Below are positions 9,101-17,194 of a stretch of DNA of 64,000 nt, piece by piece. The stretch lies in the NCBI GenBank assembly GCA_964404445.1, contig CAYOJW010000006.1, positions 186,001-250,000 on the forward strand, read 5' to 3'. The stretch's first letter is position 1; each line of letters begins with the position of its first letter. The position numbers and the translations under genes were made by a program. The stretch is from UBA2336 sp964404445 (GTDB taxonomy: Bacteria; Bacteroidota; Bacteroidia; Cytophagales; Cyclobacteriaceae). The notes beneath the pieces were generated by a model. It was not told the origin of the DNA. It saw only the letters and a program-made list of their open reading frames with translations, and did no database searches.

Positions 9101-12100
9101 TTCAAGCGGTAATGCTAACGGTGTGCTTACGTTAACCAATGGCGACCAAACGTATTCGGTTGCGTTGTTTGGTGTAGGGGCAGAAACTTCTAAAATTAAA
9201 ATCACACCCGAAACGCAAACCATAAACAATGTTGCCATTGGCGATGTTGTTAATGCTCAGATCACGGTCGAGAACACCGGAGCCTATCCGCTCAAGTATT
9301 TTATTCCGGGATTCGACAGCAAAGGCGTGAGCGCCAACTGGCCTTCCGATTACCATACGTATGGCTATAAACTGCGCACCAATTATGGCTCAGAGGCTAA
9401 CCCGCTGGCGTACGAGTTTCAAAACATCAAATCAACCGGGGTAAACATCACACAGCAAATTCCCAAAAACGGCTACTATGCGTTAGACATGGGCTTTCAG
9501 TTTCCGTACTATAATGAAACCATGAGTACGGTTTACATTGCGCTTGGCGGATTTACTACGTTCGATAACAGTATAAGCTCGATCAATAGCCCCAGTATTC
9601 CCGGTAACGAATGGACACCCAAAGGGTATATTTCACCCTTGGGTACGTACCTGTCGTACTTAACACAAGGTGACGTGTACTACCAGACCGAAGCCGACCG
9701 CATTATTATCCAATACGATAATGTAACCGATGGCTGGAGCGGCACGGCTACCGTACAAATGGTGCTGTTCGCTAACGGTGACATCCGTTTTTACTACGAT
9801 GAGTTGTCGCTCCCGTCTATGTACCTGAGTGTGCTGATCGAAGATATGGCACAGCAAGACGGTATCCTGATCAACAACTGGAACCATACCATTGATATGT
9901 ACAGTGGTTTGGCGCTTGGGCTGGATTACCCCGGGCCAAACATCGTTACCGAAGTATCGAACGGATCGGGCACTGTGTTGCCGGGTCAATCAACAGTTGT
10001 GGATGTTACCTTAAACACGGCATCATTAGCCGAAGGTACAGTAAACCGCTATGTAAACTTTATCAGCAACGATCCGGCCAACAGCCAGCAAAGCGCATTG
10101 ATTCAGTTAGAAATAAACGCAGGCGGTGTGGCACAGGCCGAACTGTTGGTTGAAGAAATTGCCTTTGGTGATGTGTTTCAGGGAGCGGTTAAAAAACAGG
10201 TGTTCACCATCAAAAACCCCGGCACGGCAAACCTTTCCATTACCGGAATGGCCTTTACAAACGGAGCCTTCATCCTTACGGGCGACAGGCCAACAGTAAT
10301 TAAACCCGGGCTGTATAAGCGTTACGAGGTAACCATACCAACGGCCGTTATTGCCTCGTTAAACGATGAACTTGTGATAACCTATGCTGGTGGCGAAACC
10401 GATAACATTACCGTAACCGGTAATGTGGTGCCTGCTCCGGCTATTAACATCGACCTATCGGTACTGGCCGAAACATTAAATCACGGTGAAACATCAACCC
10501 ATCCGTTAATAATTGAAAATACAGGCGAAGCCGATATGGAAATAGCGGCTACCGGTGCCGAGTGGCTCACGTTTGGCGTACCGGTTGCACCCGCTTCAAC
10601 CAGCGTTGTTCCCGACTTTACCTATGTGGTAGAAAAAAACAACGATGGCTCGAAATATCAATGGATCGACATCCGTAAAGACGGTACGCAAATGCCGTTT
10701 ATTGACTGGGATGATTTTCAGGGAACCTACTGGCGTGAACTTGAACTGCCGTTTGCCATTTCGTTTTACGGACAGGAATATACTTCTGTGAAAATTGGCG
10801 ATAACGGTATTCTTTCGTTTGAAGAAGAACCACTGGCAATGTTCTTTACAGAAAATGTTCCATCGGCCAGCCACCCCGGGCCGTGCATTATGCCGTACTG
10901 GACCTTTAGCGGGTTTACCGATTATTTATACCCGATTGAAGACATTGGTATCTTCTACAAGTTTTATGACGATAAAATCATCATCACCTGGAGCTATTTC
11001 ACCAATAACTTCGGAGGCATGGGCGACCCGGTTTCGGCACAGGTGATTTTCTATAAAAACGGAACCATGAAGTTTCAGTATAAATCCGAAGAAGGCGGTG
11101 TGGATGCTACTTCACTGAATTCGATCATTGGCTTGCAACGCGATAGCGAAACCGGTGTTGTAATCTCGGCTTACTCAGCATTGGATTACGGAACAGGCGG
11201 CTTGGCCTACATTGTTAAACCTGCACAGCGCTATACGGTTGCGCCCGGCAGTTCACTGGCAGCCGAAATTAAATTAGACGCACGCAATGTGTACGGAGGT
11301 GTTTATAACGATGTGCTAATCATTAATACTAATGTGCCCAACCAGGAAACATTAGTGAAGCCTGTTGAACTAACCGTACTGGGCGAAGCTGTACCTGTAT
11401 TACCCGAATCGATTGCCTTTGGCGAGAAAATGCTGAAGTTTGAATGGGGTATGCCTGCACAAAACACCATCGATTTTGAAATCGGCAACGATGGCTCGGC
11501 ACCGTTCAGCATCACCTGGATAGAAATGGCCGATGTCATGCAGGGCTTAACGCTGCAATTAGAGCAGCAGAGTTTCTGGGGAAAAATGTGGACCAACATC
11601 AGCGAAATTTATTCGCCCTGGGCGTGGGAACTCCCCATTTACACCATTAAGCCGGGCGAAAAACTAAAAGTACGCGCAGTTTTTGCGCCCGAAACGGCCG
11701 GTACCTTTGCCGATGAAGCCGTGTTTACCACCAGCGAGGGCGAACTGCGGTTACCGTTAACCGGTACAGGTGTTGAGCCTCCGGTAATCGAAGTTAACAC
11801 AGCAGCCATTAACGTAGTAATGAATACCGTGGCTGAGCCTGAATTGCACACCATTGCATTTAACAACACAGCCGGTAATTCCGGTTTACAATACAACGTG
11901 TCAATAGAATACGGCCGTGCGGCTACAGCGGCATCAACCGAAACAATGGCCACAACTGTAACAGACAAACTCGGTTCGCAAAAAGCATCGGTACAATCTT
12001 TGTCGGTTCGGCCGTACGCAAACTATAACCGCGTAATTAAACATACCGATAACGAAACCCCCGATACATTTGTGGGTACGGGTGGAACGGCTCCGTTTAC

Positions 12101-13538
12101 GTTAGCCACTAAGTTTAATTCAGGTCAGCAAAGTTTTAACATTTCGCATATCGAAACATTTTTCCGTAAAGAAGCATTAACCAGCGGAACTATTGAGGTA
12201 ACGGTGCGTGCTGGCGGAACAACCATTGCCGACTCACCGGTTCTGGCATCAGGTTCGGCAACCTTTTCAGGAACAGGTTTCGATGAGCAGGGCAACTGGT
12301 TTCAGGTGGCATTAAACCAACCGGCTGCTATTTTCCCGAACGAAGATTTTTACGTAGTGGTAACCTATCCGTTAGGTATTGAATTTCCGCAGGGCACACT
12401 CACAAACATATCTACCGCAGCTAACCGATACCTGTATTATAATGAAGGCGTATGGTACGATATACAGCAAGTGAACGGATTTACAACGGCAGGCTGGCTG
12501 ATGTACGCAGCCGAACAAACACCGGCTGAAGGCTCGTGGATTAGCGTTACCTCAGCAACCGAAGGAGTGTTAATACCAGGCGAAGCATCGGCAGTTGAAC
12601 TAAAATTTGATGGCGCATATGCTTCACGCGGCACACAGCGGGCCGGCATTGTGATCAGTTCAAACGACCTGGTAAACCCGATTGTAAAAATCCCGGTGAG
12701 CCTTCACCTGAACGAAGCGCCTATGTTTAGCAATGTACCCGATGCCATTATCGTGGCCGAGGGTGCCAAACGTACCGTAATTATCCCGGTAACGGATGCC
12801 GAAGGTCATGCGTTTACCGTACAACCGGCCGCAAGTTATGCAGGTGTAACGCACACCCTTGCTAATGGTATGCTCACCATTGTACTACAACCCGGGTATG
12901 CAACAGCAGGTAACTACACGTATAAGTTTACCGCTATCGATGAACATGAAGCAAGCCGCGAATTAGTGTTGTATGTCGAAATCACCCACACCAACCGCGC
13001 ACCGGCTTATACCGGAACAGTATTGCCAGAGTTTATACCATCGGCACGGTTGCATGAGTTTTCTGTTCGTGAATTTTTCAGCGATCCGGACAACGATGCC
13101 ATAACGTTTACAGCCACCAGCTTAAACCCCAACACAGCAGAGGTGTTTGTTTCTACCAATACATTTTTGGTAAAAGCCCTGCATACCGGTGATACCCGCA
13201 TAGCGTTTACCGTTACCGATGTGTATGGTGCGGTTGTAAAAGACACCCTCAATGTTCGCGTTGGGGTTGTGCTGAGCGCTGAACAGGGCGTATCGAACGG
13301 GGTAATGATTTACCCCAACCCGGTAAGCGGTAATACACTTCACCTGAACTTTGGAAATGAGTGGATCGGTACAGTGAACGTTGCCATAACCGATGCCACA
13401 GGCCGTACGGTGCTAAGCCATACCGTGGTGGCATCGGCTGATACACCTGTGAACATCGCATCGCTTGAAAGCGGAGTGTATTTTGTACATGCCGAACAAC
13501 GTGAACGGAAAGCAGTTTTAAAACTTATGAAAGAATAA
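6111..13538 (+). CDS. giant secreted S8 (subtilisin-like) serine protease with T9SS sorting domain
   Basis: A 2475-residue exported protease. In order: signal peptide (ends NATAQ), a propeptide-like region (about 25-150), and a subtilase domain with Asp200 (VHDQGVD), His255 (HGTHVAG) and Ser430 (GTSMACPH). Then come a fibronectin type III-like module (about 495-595), several choice-of-anchor-D/ASPM-like beta-sandwich modules (for example IAFGDVFQGAVKKQVFTIKN), two WD-like 'FPYYNETMSTVYIALGGF' and 'FYGQEYTSVKIGDNGIL' modules, cadherin-like segments, and a C-terminal T9SS type A domain (YPNPVSGN...GVYFVHAE). All triad residues are present, so it is probably active at the cell surface or in the medium. 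Length far exceeds a plain subtilisin (about 380), mostly through adhesive beta modules. It stands alone downstream of a small ORF. Confidence 0.95.
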   Translation: MKCILPNYQKGALLFILLVLLSFNATAQQFVNGVRQGVIKVRFTQGMTGTLSQMNVQARSSKLTTGIRSVDEAAVTTKAKNLYRLFPYDAKHEDKLRKHGLHLWYVVELDATTDPKTAISVFRQLPEVESAEVDYEKTLAPYMVKPYTPGAATSSTLPFNDPMLADQWHYKNTAGGADVNLYAAWQATAGNRNIIVSVHDQGVDVKHKDLAANMWVNTAELNGTPGVDDDGNGYIDDVHGWNFDKRKGAIDAEYHGTHVAGTIAAVNNNGIGVSGIAGGTGNNDGVRVMSLQILGGGNIENSFVYAANNGAVISQNSWGYSLSGAYEQSVLDAIDYFIEEAGDYEGSPMRGGIVIFAAGNSDYDAEWYPGYYSNTLSVAALAPTWQKASYSNYGAWVDIAAPGGEIALGSKNGVLSTVPQDKYAYMEGTSMACPHVSGIAALALANRDHQLTRAELWNKLVTGVVNIDAHNENYLGKLGSGAIDAALAIKNDMKIAPETITNLAVTGTAQEFATVQWSVPSDEDDGTPVTFQLYYHTAAITLANINQATKVVIKNTQAAGNVIEHEVQGLLGLTTYHFAVTSTDRWGNISALSNGVSATTNDGPAIAIDENSQNIAIDIDAAVATTGNHTLTLLNNASGILRWNHFMHHKNASASYNAAGIRYPVTGTKKSNNISLGRVQAHEKVPAKVNSIIPAAFEPVDKSYTGYATNIIGETDLSLTNSAAAKFYVTETDGFNLTDVRMYLKHNPELGPVVVEIYKGNVLHKNNRVYAQEYNNYNGDEATAYITLNEQLYFQQGEVFWVVFHVPAGNLYPLGIGFELEPAYSDYCYMSFDMGNSWMPLADALGSRDFAWSVTAVSYNQHLGTYLSLDPESGDVAGNSSAEVVLTANGAQLVNGAYQANVIIASNDASQRELRIPVTVNVLGHKPVIDHTDIADFNSVFIGTEKTFDITFSNVGYGNFNNPEFSVSGSQFEIKGSTPWQLKAREQVVVTIAYKPVSSGNANGVLTLTNGDQTYSVALFGVGAETSKIKITPETQTINNVAIGDVVNAQITVENTGAYPLKYFIPGFDSKGVSANWPSDYHTYGYKLRTNYGSEANPLAYEFQNIKSTGVNITQQIPKNGYYALDMGFQFPYYNETMSTVYIALGGFTTFDNSISSINSPSIPGNEWTPKGYISPLGTYLSYLTQGDVYYQTEADRIIIQYDNVTDGWSGTATVQMVLFANGDIRFYYDELSLPSMYLSVLIEDMAQQDGILINNWNHTIDMYSGLALGLDYPGPNIVTEVSNGSGTVLPGQSTVVDVTLNTASLAEGTVNRYVNFISNDPANSQQSALIQLEINAGGVAQAELLVEEIAFGDVFQGAVKKQVFTIKNPGTANLSITGMAFTNGAFILTGDRPTVIKPGLYKRYEVTIPTAVIASLNDELVITYAGGETDNITVTGNVVPAPAINIDLSVLAETLNHGETSTHPLIIENTGEADMEIAATGAEWLTFGVPVAPASTSVVPDFTYVVEKNNDGSKYQWIDIRKDGTQMPFIDWDDFQGTYWRELELPFAISFYGQEYTSVKIGDNGILSFEEEPLAMFFTENVPSASHPGPCIMPYWTFSGFTDYLYPIEDIGIFYKFYDDKIIITWSYFTNNFGGMGDPVSAQVIFYKNGTMKFQYKSEEGGVDATSLNSIIGLQRDSETGVVISAYSALDYGTGGLAYIVKPAQRYTVAPGSSLAAEIKLDARNVYGGVYNDVLIINTNVPNQETLVKPVELTVLGEAVPVLPESIAFGEKMLKFEWGMPAQNTIDFEIGNDGSAPFSITWIEMADVMQGLTLQLEQQSFWGKMWTNISEIYSPWAWELPIYTIKPGEKLKVRAVFAPETAGTFADEAVFTTSEGELRLPLTGTGVEPPVIEVNTAAINVVMNTVAEPELHTIAFNNTAGNSGLQYNVSIEYGRAATAASTETMATTVTDKLGSQKASVQSLSVRPYANYNRVIKHTDNETPDTFVGTGGTAPFTLATKFNSGQQSFNISHIETFFRKEALTSGTIEVTVRAGGTTIADSPVLASGSATFSGTGFDEQGNWFQVALNQPAAIFPNEDFYVVVTYPLGIEFPQGTLTNISTAANRYLYYNEGVWYDIQQVNGFTTAGWLMYAAEQTPAEGSWISVTSATEGVLIPGEASAVELKFDGAYASRGTQRAGIVISSNDLVNPIVKIPVSLHLNEAPMFSNVPDAIIVAEGAKRTVIIPVTDAEGHAFTVQPAASYAGVTHTLANGMLTIVLQPGYATAGNYTYKFTAIDEHEASRELVLYVEITHTNRAPAYTGTVLPEFIPSARLHEFSVREFFSDPDNDAITFTATSLNPNTAEVFVSTNTFLVKALHTGDTRIAFTVTDVYGAVVKDTLNVRVGVVLSAEQGVSNGVMIYPNPVSGNTLHLNFGNEWIGTVNVAITDATGRTVLSHTVVASADTPVNIASLESGVYFVHAEQRERKAVLKLMKE

Positions 13539-13707
13539 AAGAGATTGAAGGGGTTACGTTGATAACCTGTTGTTGATGTGGGGATCACCAATGCGGTTTT
13601 TTGATGTAGCTTCTTCTTTTACCTAAACTGGTGTTTTGATTTTTAACGATATAAACGAATTCTCTGCCTACCGCAGGTATGTGTCAACAAAAAACAAATA
13701 TTAACAC

Positions 13708-14154
13708 ATGAAAAACATTCAACGAATATTAACGCTGGGCGTGTGCCTGGTATTAGTTCAACTGGCGGCCTGTAAAAACGATGCCGATGAGCCTACGGCA
13801 CGCGAAAAAGCCATTGCTACCCTTACAAAAGCATCGTGGGGACACGCACACGTAACGCATAGCGATGGCGACCTGTCCGATCAGTACGAAAACTTTGTCA
13901 TACAATTCATCAAAGCTCCGGCAAGCGGGTTTGACGGTACGTTTATCATTACCGCAGGCGGTTATGCCTTTGCCGAAACAGCCGGGCGATGGAAGTTTAA
14001 CAATGGCCTTGACCAGATCAGCTTTGATTCGGGTAAGGTAATGGCGGTGGCATTAACAGTTTCTGATTTACAGCTTGAGTTTTATGTGGCCGCACCGGCA
14101 GCGAAGGCAATGGGTGTAAGCGGAAATTTTGTGTTTAACCTGCAACCGTTGTAA
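13708..14154 (+). CDS. small lipoprotein, lipocalin-like hypothetical
   Basis: A 148-residue lipoprotein with a signal peptide and lipobox LAAC (Cys near residue 22). The mature part is short beta-strands with a lipocalin-like feel (GRWKFNNGLDQISFDSG, LQLEFYVAAP, GNFVFNLQPL), as in many small Bacteroidota lipoproteins of unknown role. The ligand, if any, is not evident. It stands alone with a terminator 37 nt after its stop codon. Confidence 0.7.
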   Translation: MKNIQRILTLGVCLVLVQLAACKNDADEPTAREKAIATLTKASWGHAHVTHSDGDLSDQYENFVIQFIKAPASGFDGTFIITAGGYAFAETAGRWKFNNGLDQISFDSGKVMAVALTVSDLQLEFYVAAPAAKAMGVSGNFVFNLQPL

Positions 14155-14190
14155 CGGCACCATCATTTACAATATGATTTGATAAACATG

Positions 14191-14214
14191 AAAGGGCGCG
14201 TAAAGCGCCTTTTT
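14191..14214 (+). terminator. rho-independent terminator after lipoprotein gene
   Basis: GGCGC-GTAAA-GCGCC stem with flanking A and T tracts (AAAGG...CTTTTT). Confidence 0.7.
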
Positions 14215-14280
14215 CGTTTGCTGTGCGCAAGGCTGTATAGCTGTTTTGGAACTTTTGCTGGTGCAGTGTGCGTTGTGTTC

Positions 14281-14288
14281 TATCTTTG
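14281..14288 (+). promoter_or_regulatory. Bacteroidota -7 promoter element for efflux gene
   Basis: TATCTTTG fits TAnnTTTG and lies 11 nt before ATG 14300. It supports that start over an upstream in-frame ATG at 14246. Confidence 0.5.
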
Positions 14289-14299
14289 CAACCCTTTGT

Positions 14300-15556
14300 A
14301 TGAGTAACCGACAGAAGTATTATTTTTTCATCATCCTGATTCTGGGTGCGCTGGCTACCATCAGTCCGTTTTCGATTGATATGTATTTGCCGGGCTTCCC
14401 GGCCATCGCAAACGATTTAGATACAACCATCGATAAAGTGCAGCTATCGCTTACTGCGTATTTAGTGGGCATAGCGTTCGGTCAGTTGTTTTATGGCCCG
14501 TTGCTCGACCGTTTTGGCCGTAAAAAACCGCTGTATGTCGGGCTTGTTATTTATGTAGCGGCTTCGGTTGGCTGTGCGTTTACCGAGTCGGTACACGCAT
14601 TAATTGTTATGCGCTTTTTACAGGCGCTTGGCGGCTGCGCGGGTATTGTATCGGCTCAGGCATTGGTGCGCGATATTTTCCCGGCAAACAAAACGGCGCA
14701 GGCTTTTTCGCTGATTACGTTGGTGATTGCTGTCTCGCCTATGATTGCCCCAACCGTAGGCGGGTATGTAACGGCCACCTGGGGCTGGCACATGGTGTTT
14801 ATAACGCTGGCCATCATCACATTGCTTATTTTAGTTGCTGCGTATTTCTTTTTACCGGCTGGTAAAAAGCCTGACACTTCTTTTTCGCTGAAACCCAAGG
14901 CTGTTACAGCAAACTTTTATTCGGTTGTGCGAAACCCGCAGTTTTTGATCTATACAACGGCCGGAGGATTGGCTACGGCTGCACCTTTTGCCTACATCGC
15001 GGGGTCGTCTGATGTGTTTATGAACATCTATGGATTGAGCGAACAGCAATACGGCTGGGTGTTTGCGTTGCTCGCTTTCGCGATGATCGGGTCAACGCAA
15101 CTAAACCACATCCTGCTAAAGAAATTTACGAGCGAAGGTATTATTAAGGTTACCCTGTTGTATCAAACCATTGTGGGCGCTTTGCTTGTACTGGGTGTGT
15201 ATAATAACTGGTATTCGGTGTACTCGCTGGTAGGCGTAATGTTTATCTTTTTTACAGGCCAGGGGTTGATCGGCCCGAACACATCGGCCTTGTCGTTAGC
15301 GCCTTTTACAAAAAACGCGGGAAGCGCCTCTGCATTGCTGGGTAGTTGGCGGCTGGGTGCGGGCGGCATTGTTTCGGCCATTGTAAGTTTGTTCCATAAC
15401 AGCACGGCCATGCCTATGGTAGCCGTAATGGCGGTTTGTGCGGCTTTAAGTGTGTTGATTTTGTACACCGGTAATAGCAGGGTGAAATACAAAGCCCGCA
15501 AAAAACAGGTAACCGAAAGCACTGCGGTTATCCACCCGGTTACTTCACAGGAATAG
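14300..15556 (+). CDS. Bcr/CflA family multidrug efflux MFS transporter
   Basis: A 418-residue major facilitator inner-membrane protein with about 12 transmembrane helices, a drug/H+ antiporter of the Bcr/CflA subfamily. Diagnostic are the first helix ISPFSIDMYLPGFPAIANDL, the loop 2-3 motif GPLLDRFGRKKPLYVGL and helix 4 RFLQALGGCAGIVSAQALVRDIF. The substrate cannot be predicted. The start at ATG 14300 gives MSNRQKYYF just before helix 1 and is preceded by a promoter motif. It appears monocistronic. Confidence 0.92.
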   Translation: MSNRQKYYFFIILILGALATISPFSIDMYLPGFPAIANDLDTTIDKVQLSLTAYLVGIAFGQLFYGPLLDRFGRKKPLYVGLVIYVAASVGCAFTESVHALIVMRFLQALGGCAGIVSAQALVRDIFPANKTAQAFSLITLVIAVSPMIAPTVGGYVTATWGWHMVFITLAIITLLILVAAYFFLPAGKKPDTSFSLKPKAVTANFYSVVRNPQFLIYTTAGGLATAAPFAYIAGSSDVFMNIYGLSEQQYGWVFALLAFAMIGSTQLNHILLKKFTSEGIIKVTLLYQTIVGALLVLGVYNNWYSVYSLVGVMFIFFTGQGLIGPNTSALSLAPFTKNAGSASALLGSWRLGAGGIVSAIVSLFHNSTAMPMVAVMAVCAALSVLILYTGNSRVKYKARKKQVTESTAVIHPVTSQE

Positions 15557-15633
15557 TTTTTTTGCAGAGCAACCTAAAGCATGATCTTGTTTAACACAAG
15601 TTACGGGTTTACGGTACGGTTTTACCGCTGATG

Positions 15634-15641
15634 TAGTTTTG
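15634..15641 (+). promoter_or_regulatory. possible -7 promoter element for M28 peptidase
   Basis: TAGTTTTG fits TAnnTTTG, 49 nt before ATG 15691. Confidence 0.35.
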
Positions 15642-15690
15642 TAAACAGTCGCGCATAAAATCCATACCTTGTACAACCTAATTTCCTGAT

Positions 15691-17136
15691 ATGAAGAAGA
15701 AAACATTGTGTGCAGCGCTGGTGTTGCTGGCAGTCGCAGCCTGCAAAGAAGAAACCCGCCCCGAAACCTTTTCACGAATCAATGCCGAAGTGCTTCAAAA
15801 CTCAAAGGCGTACACCACATTAGAGGAGGCCACAACAACTATTGGTCACCGCCTTACGGGATCGGAAAACGGTAAAAAAGCCGAAGAATACACCTATACT
15901 AAATTCAAAGAATATGGTTTTGACGATGTGCAGTACCAGGAGTTTGAAACCAAAGCGTGGTCGCGCGGAACCATTGCCGTAACCATTGATGGTGAGAGCG
16001 TGAAAGCCGTAACATTGGGGCATGCTCCGGTGGAGGCTGATGTAACCGGTGAACTGGTGGATATGGGCAATGGCCTGGAAGCCGATTATGCCGCAGCCAA
16101 ACCCGGTGCCGCGAAAGATAACATCGTACTTATTTATATAGGTGTATTGGAGGGCAGCGCTGAAGGTACACGTAATTTACACCGCAGCGAGAAAACCGCT
16201 ATTGCCATTAAACACGGTGCGAAAGGTGTGGTAATTTTTAACCAGGTTGATGGCGGTGTGTTGCTCACGGGCACGGCTTCCGTAACCGGTGAGTTGATTC
16301 CGATTCCGGCAATTTGTATCGGGAAAGAGAAAGGCTTTGAGTTAAAAGAAAAATTAAAAGCCGGAAAGAAAATTGAAGCACGTATTCAAATGACTAATAA
16401 TAGCGATTTGATTAAAGCGCGCAACGTAATCGCCACGTTAAAAGGTTCTGCCTTACCCGATGAAAAAATAATTATTGGTGCTCATTTAGATTCGTGGGAT
16501 TTGGCTACGGGTGCAATAGATAATGGAATTGGGTCATTCGCTATACTCGACATTGCACGTGCTTTTAAAGCGAATAAACTTCAGCCTAAACGCACCATTC
16601 AGTTTGTGATGTTCATGGGCGAGGAGCAAGGTCTTCTTGGTTCAACGCACATGGTGGATGAAGCCGTGAAAGACGGCTCGATCGAAAATGTTAGATACAT
16701 GTTTAACATCGACATGGGCGGTAACCCGATTGGCGTAAATGCCGGTGGTAAACTGAATGATACCACGTTCTTTAAAACCATCGGTGAAGAAATTGCAGCC
16801 GTTGATACGGTGTATAAAAACCGGTTCAGCAACCGGTCAGGTTTGCACAGCGATCATCAGCCGTTTATGTTAGAAGGTGTACCGATTTTAAGTGTGATCG
16901 GTAATCTTGATCGCTCGATTTACCGTTGCTACCATGCCGATTGCGATGATTTTAGTTTAGTGAACAAAGACCATATTACCAACACGGCACGTTTCGGTAC
17001 CATGATTTTATATGCGTTGGCCAATGCCGAAACATTACCAGCCGCTAAAATGGACAGCGAAACAACCAAACAATTTATGATTGACAACGGACTGGAAGAA
17101 CCGTTGCGGATTGCCGGTGAGTGGAAGTGGGAGTAG
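15691..17136 (+). CDS. M28 family zinc peptidase, lipoprotein (carboxypeptidase Q-like)
   Basis: A 481-residue exopeptidase with a lipobox VAAC (Cys near residue 19), so membrane-anchored and facing the periplasm. A protease-associated domain (about 110-235) is inserted between the N-terminal helices and the catalytic M28 domain. Zinc ligands and catalytic residues are visible: H and D in GAHLDSWD (near 265), D in GAIDNGIG, E-E in MGEEQGLLGS, D in NIDMGG and H in YRCYHADCDDFS. Layout and length match carboxypeptidase Q-like members. It converges on the 948-residue gene at 17195, with the hairpin at 17153-17187 between the stops. Confidence 0.92.
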   Translation: MKKKTLCAALVLLAVAACKEETRPETFSRINAEVLQNSKAYTTLEEATTTIGHRLTGSENGKKAEEYTYTKFKEYGFDDVQYQEFETKAWSRGTIAVTIDGESVKAVTLGHAPVEADVTGELVDMGNGLEADYAAAKPGAAKDNIVLIYIGVLEGSAEGTRNLHRSEKTAIAIKHGAKGVVIFNQVDGGVLLTGTASVTGELIPIPAICIGKEKGFELKEKLKAGKKIEARIQMTNNSDLIKARNVIATLKGSALPDEKIIIGAHLDSWDLATGAIDNGIGSFAILDIARAFKANKLQPKRTIQFVMFMGEEQGLLGSTHMVDEAVKDGSIENVRYMFNIDMGGNPIGVNAGGKLNDTTFFKTIGEEIAAVDTVYKNRFSNRSGLHSDHQPFMLEGVPILSVIGNLDRSIYRCYHADCDDFSLVNKDHITNTARFGTMILYALANAETLPAAKMDSETTKQFMIDNGLEEPLRIAGEWKWE

Positions 17137-17152
17137 CGGGGTGTGAGTTATC

Positions 17153-17187
17153 GGTTTCCAGTCACCGGTAACTGGAAACCGGTGACT
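17153..17187. repeat. nested alternative hairpins between convergent stops
   Basis: Two overlapping perfect stems: GGTTTCCAG/CTGGAAACC (17153-17161 with 17172-17180) and AGTCACCGGT/ACCGGTGACT (17160-17169 with 17178-17187). They share bases and cannot form together. A relative lies at 20139-20168. It may act as a bidirectional terminator. Confidence 0.65.
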
Positions 17188-17194
17188 GATACCA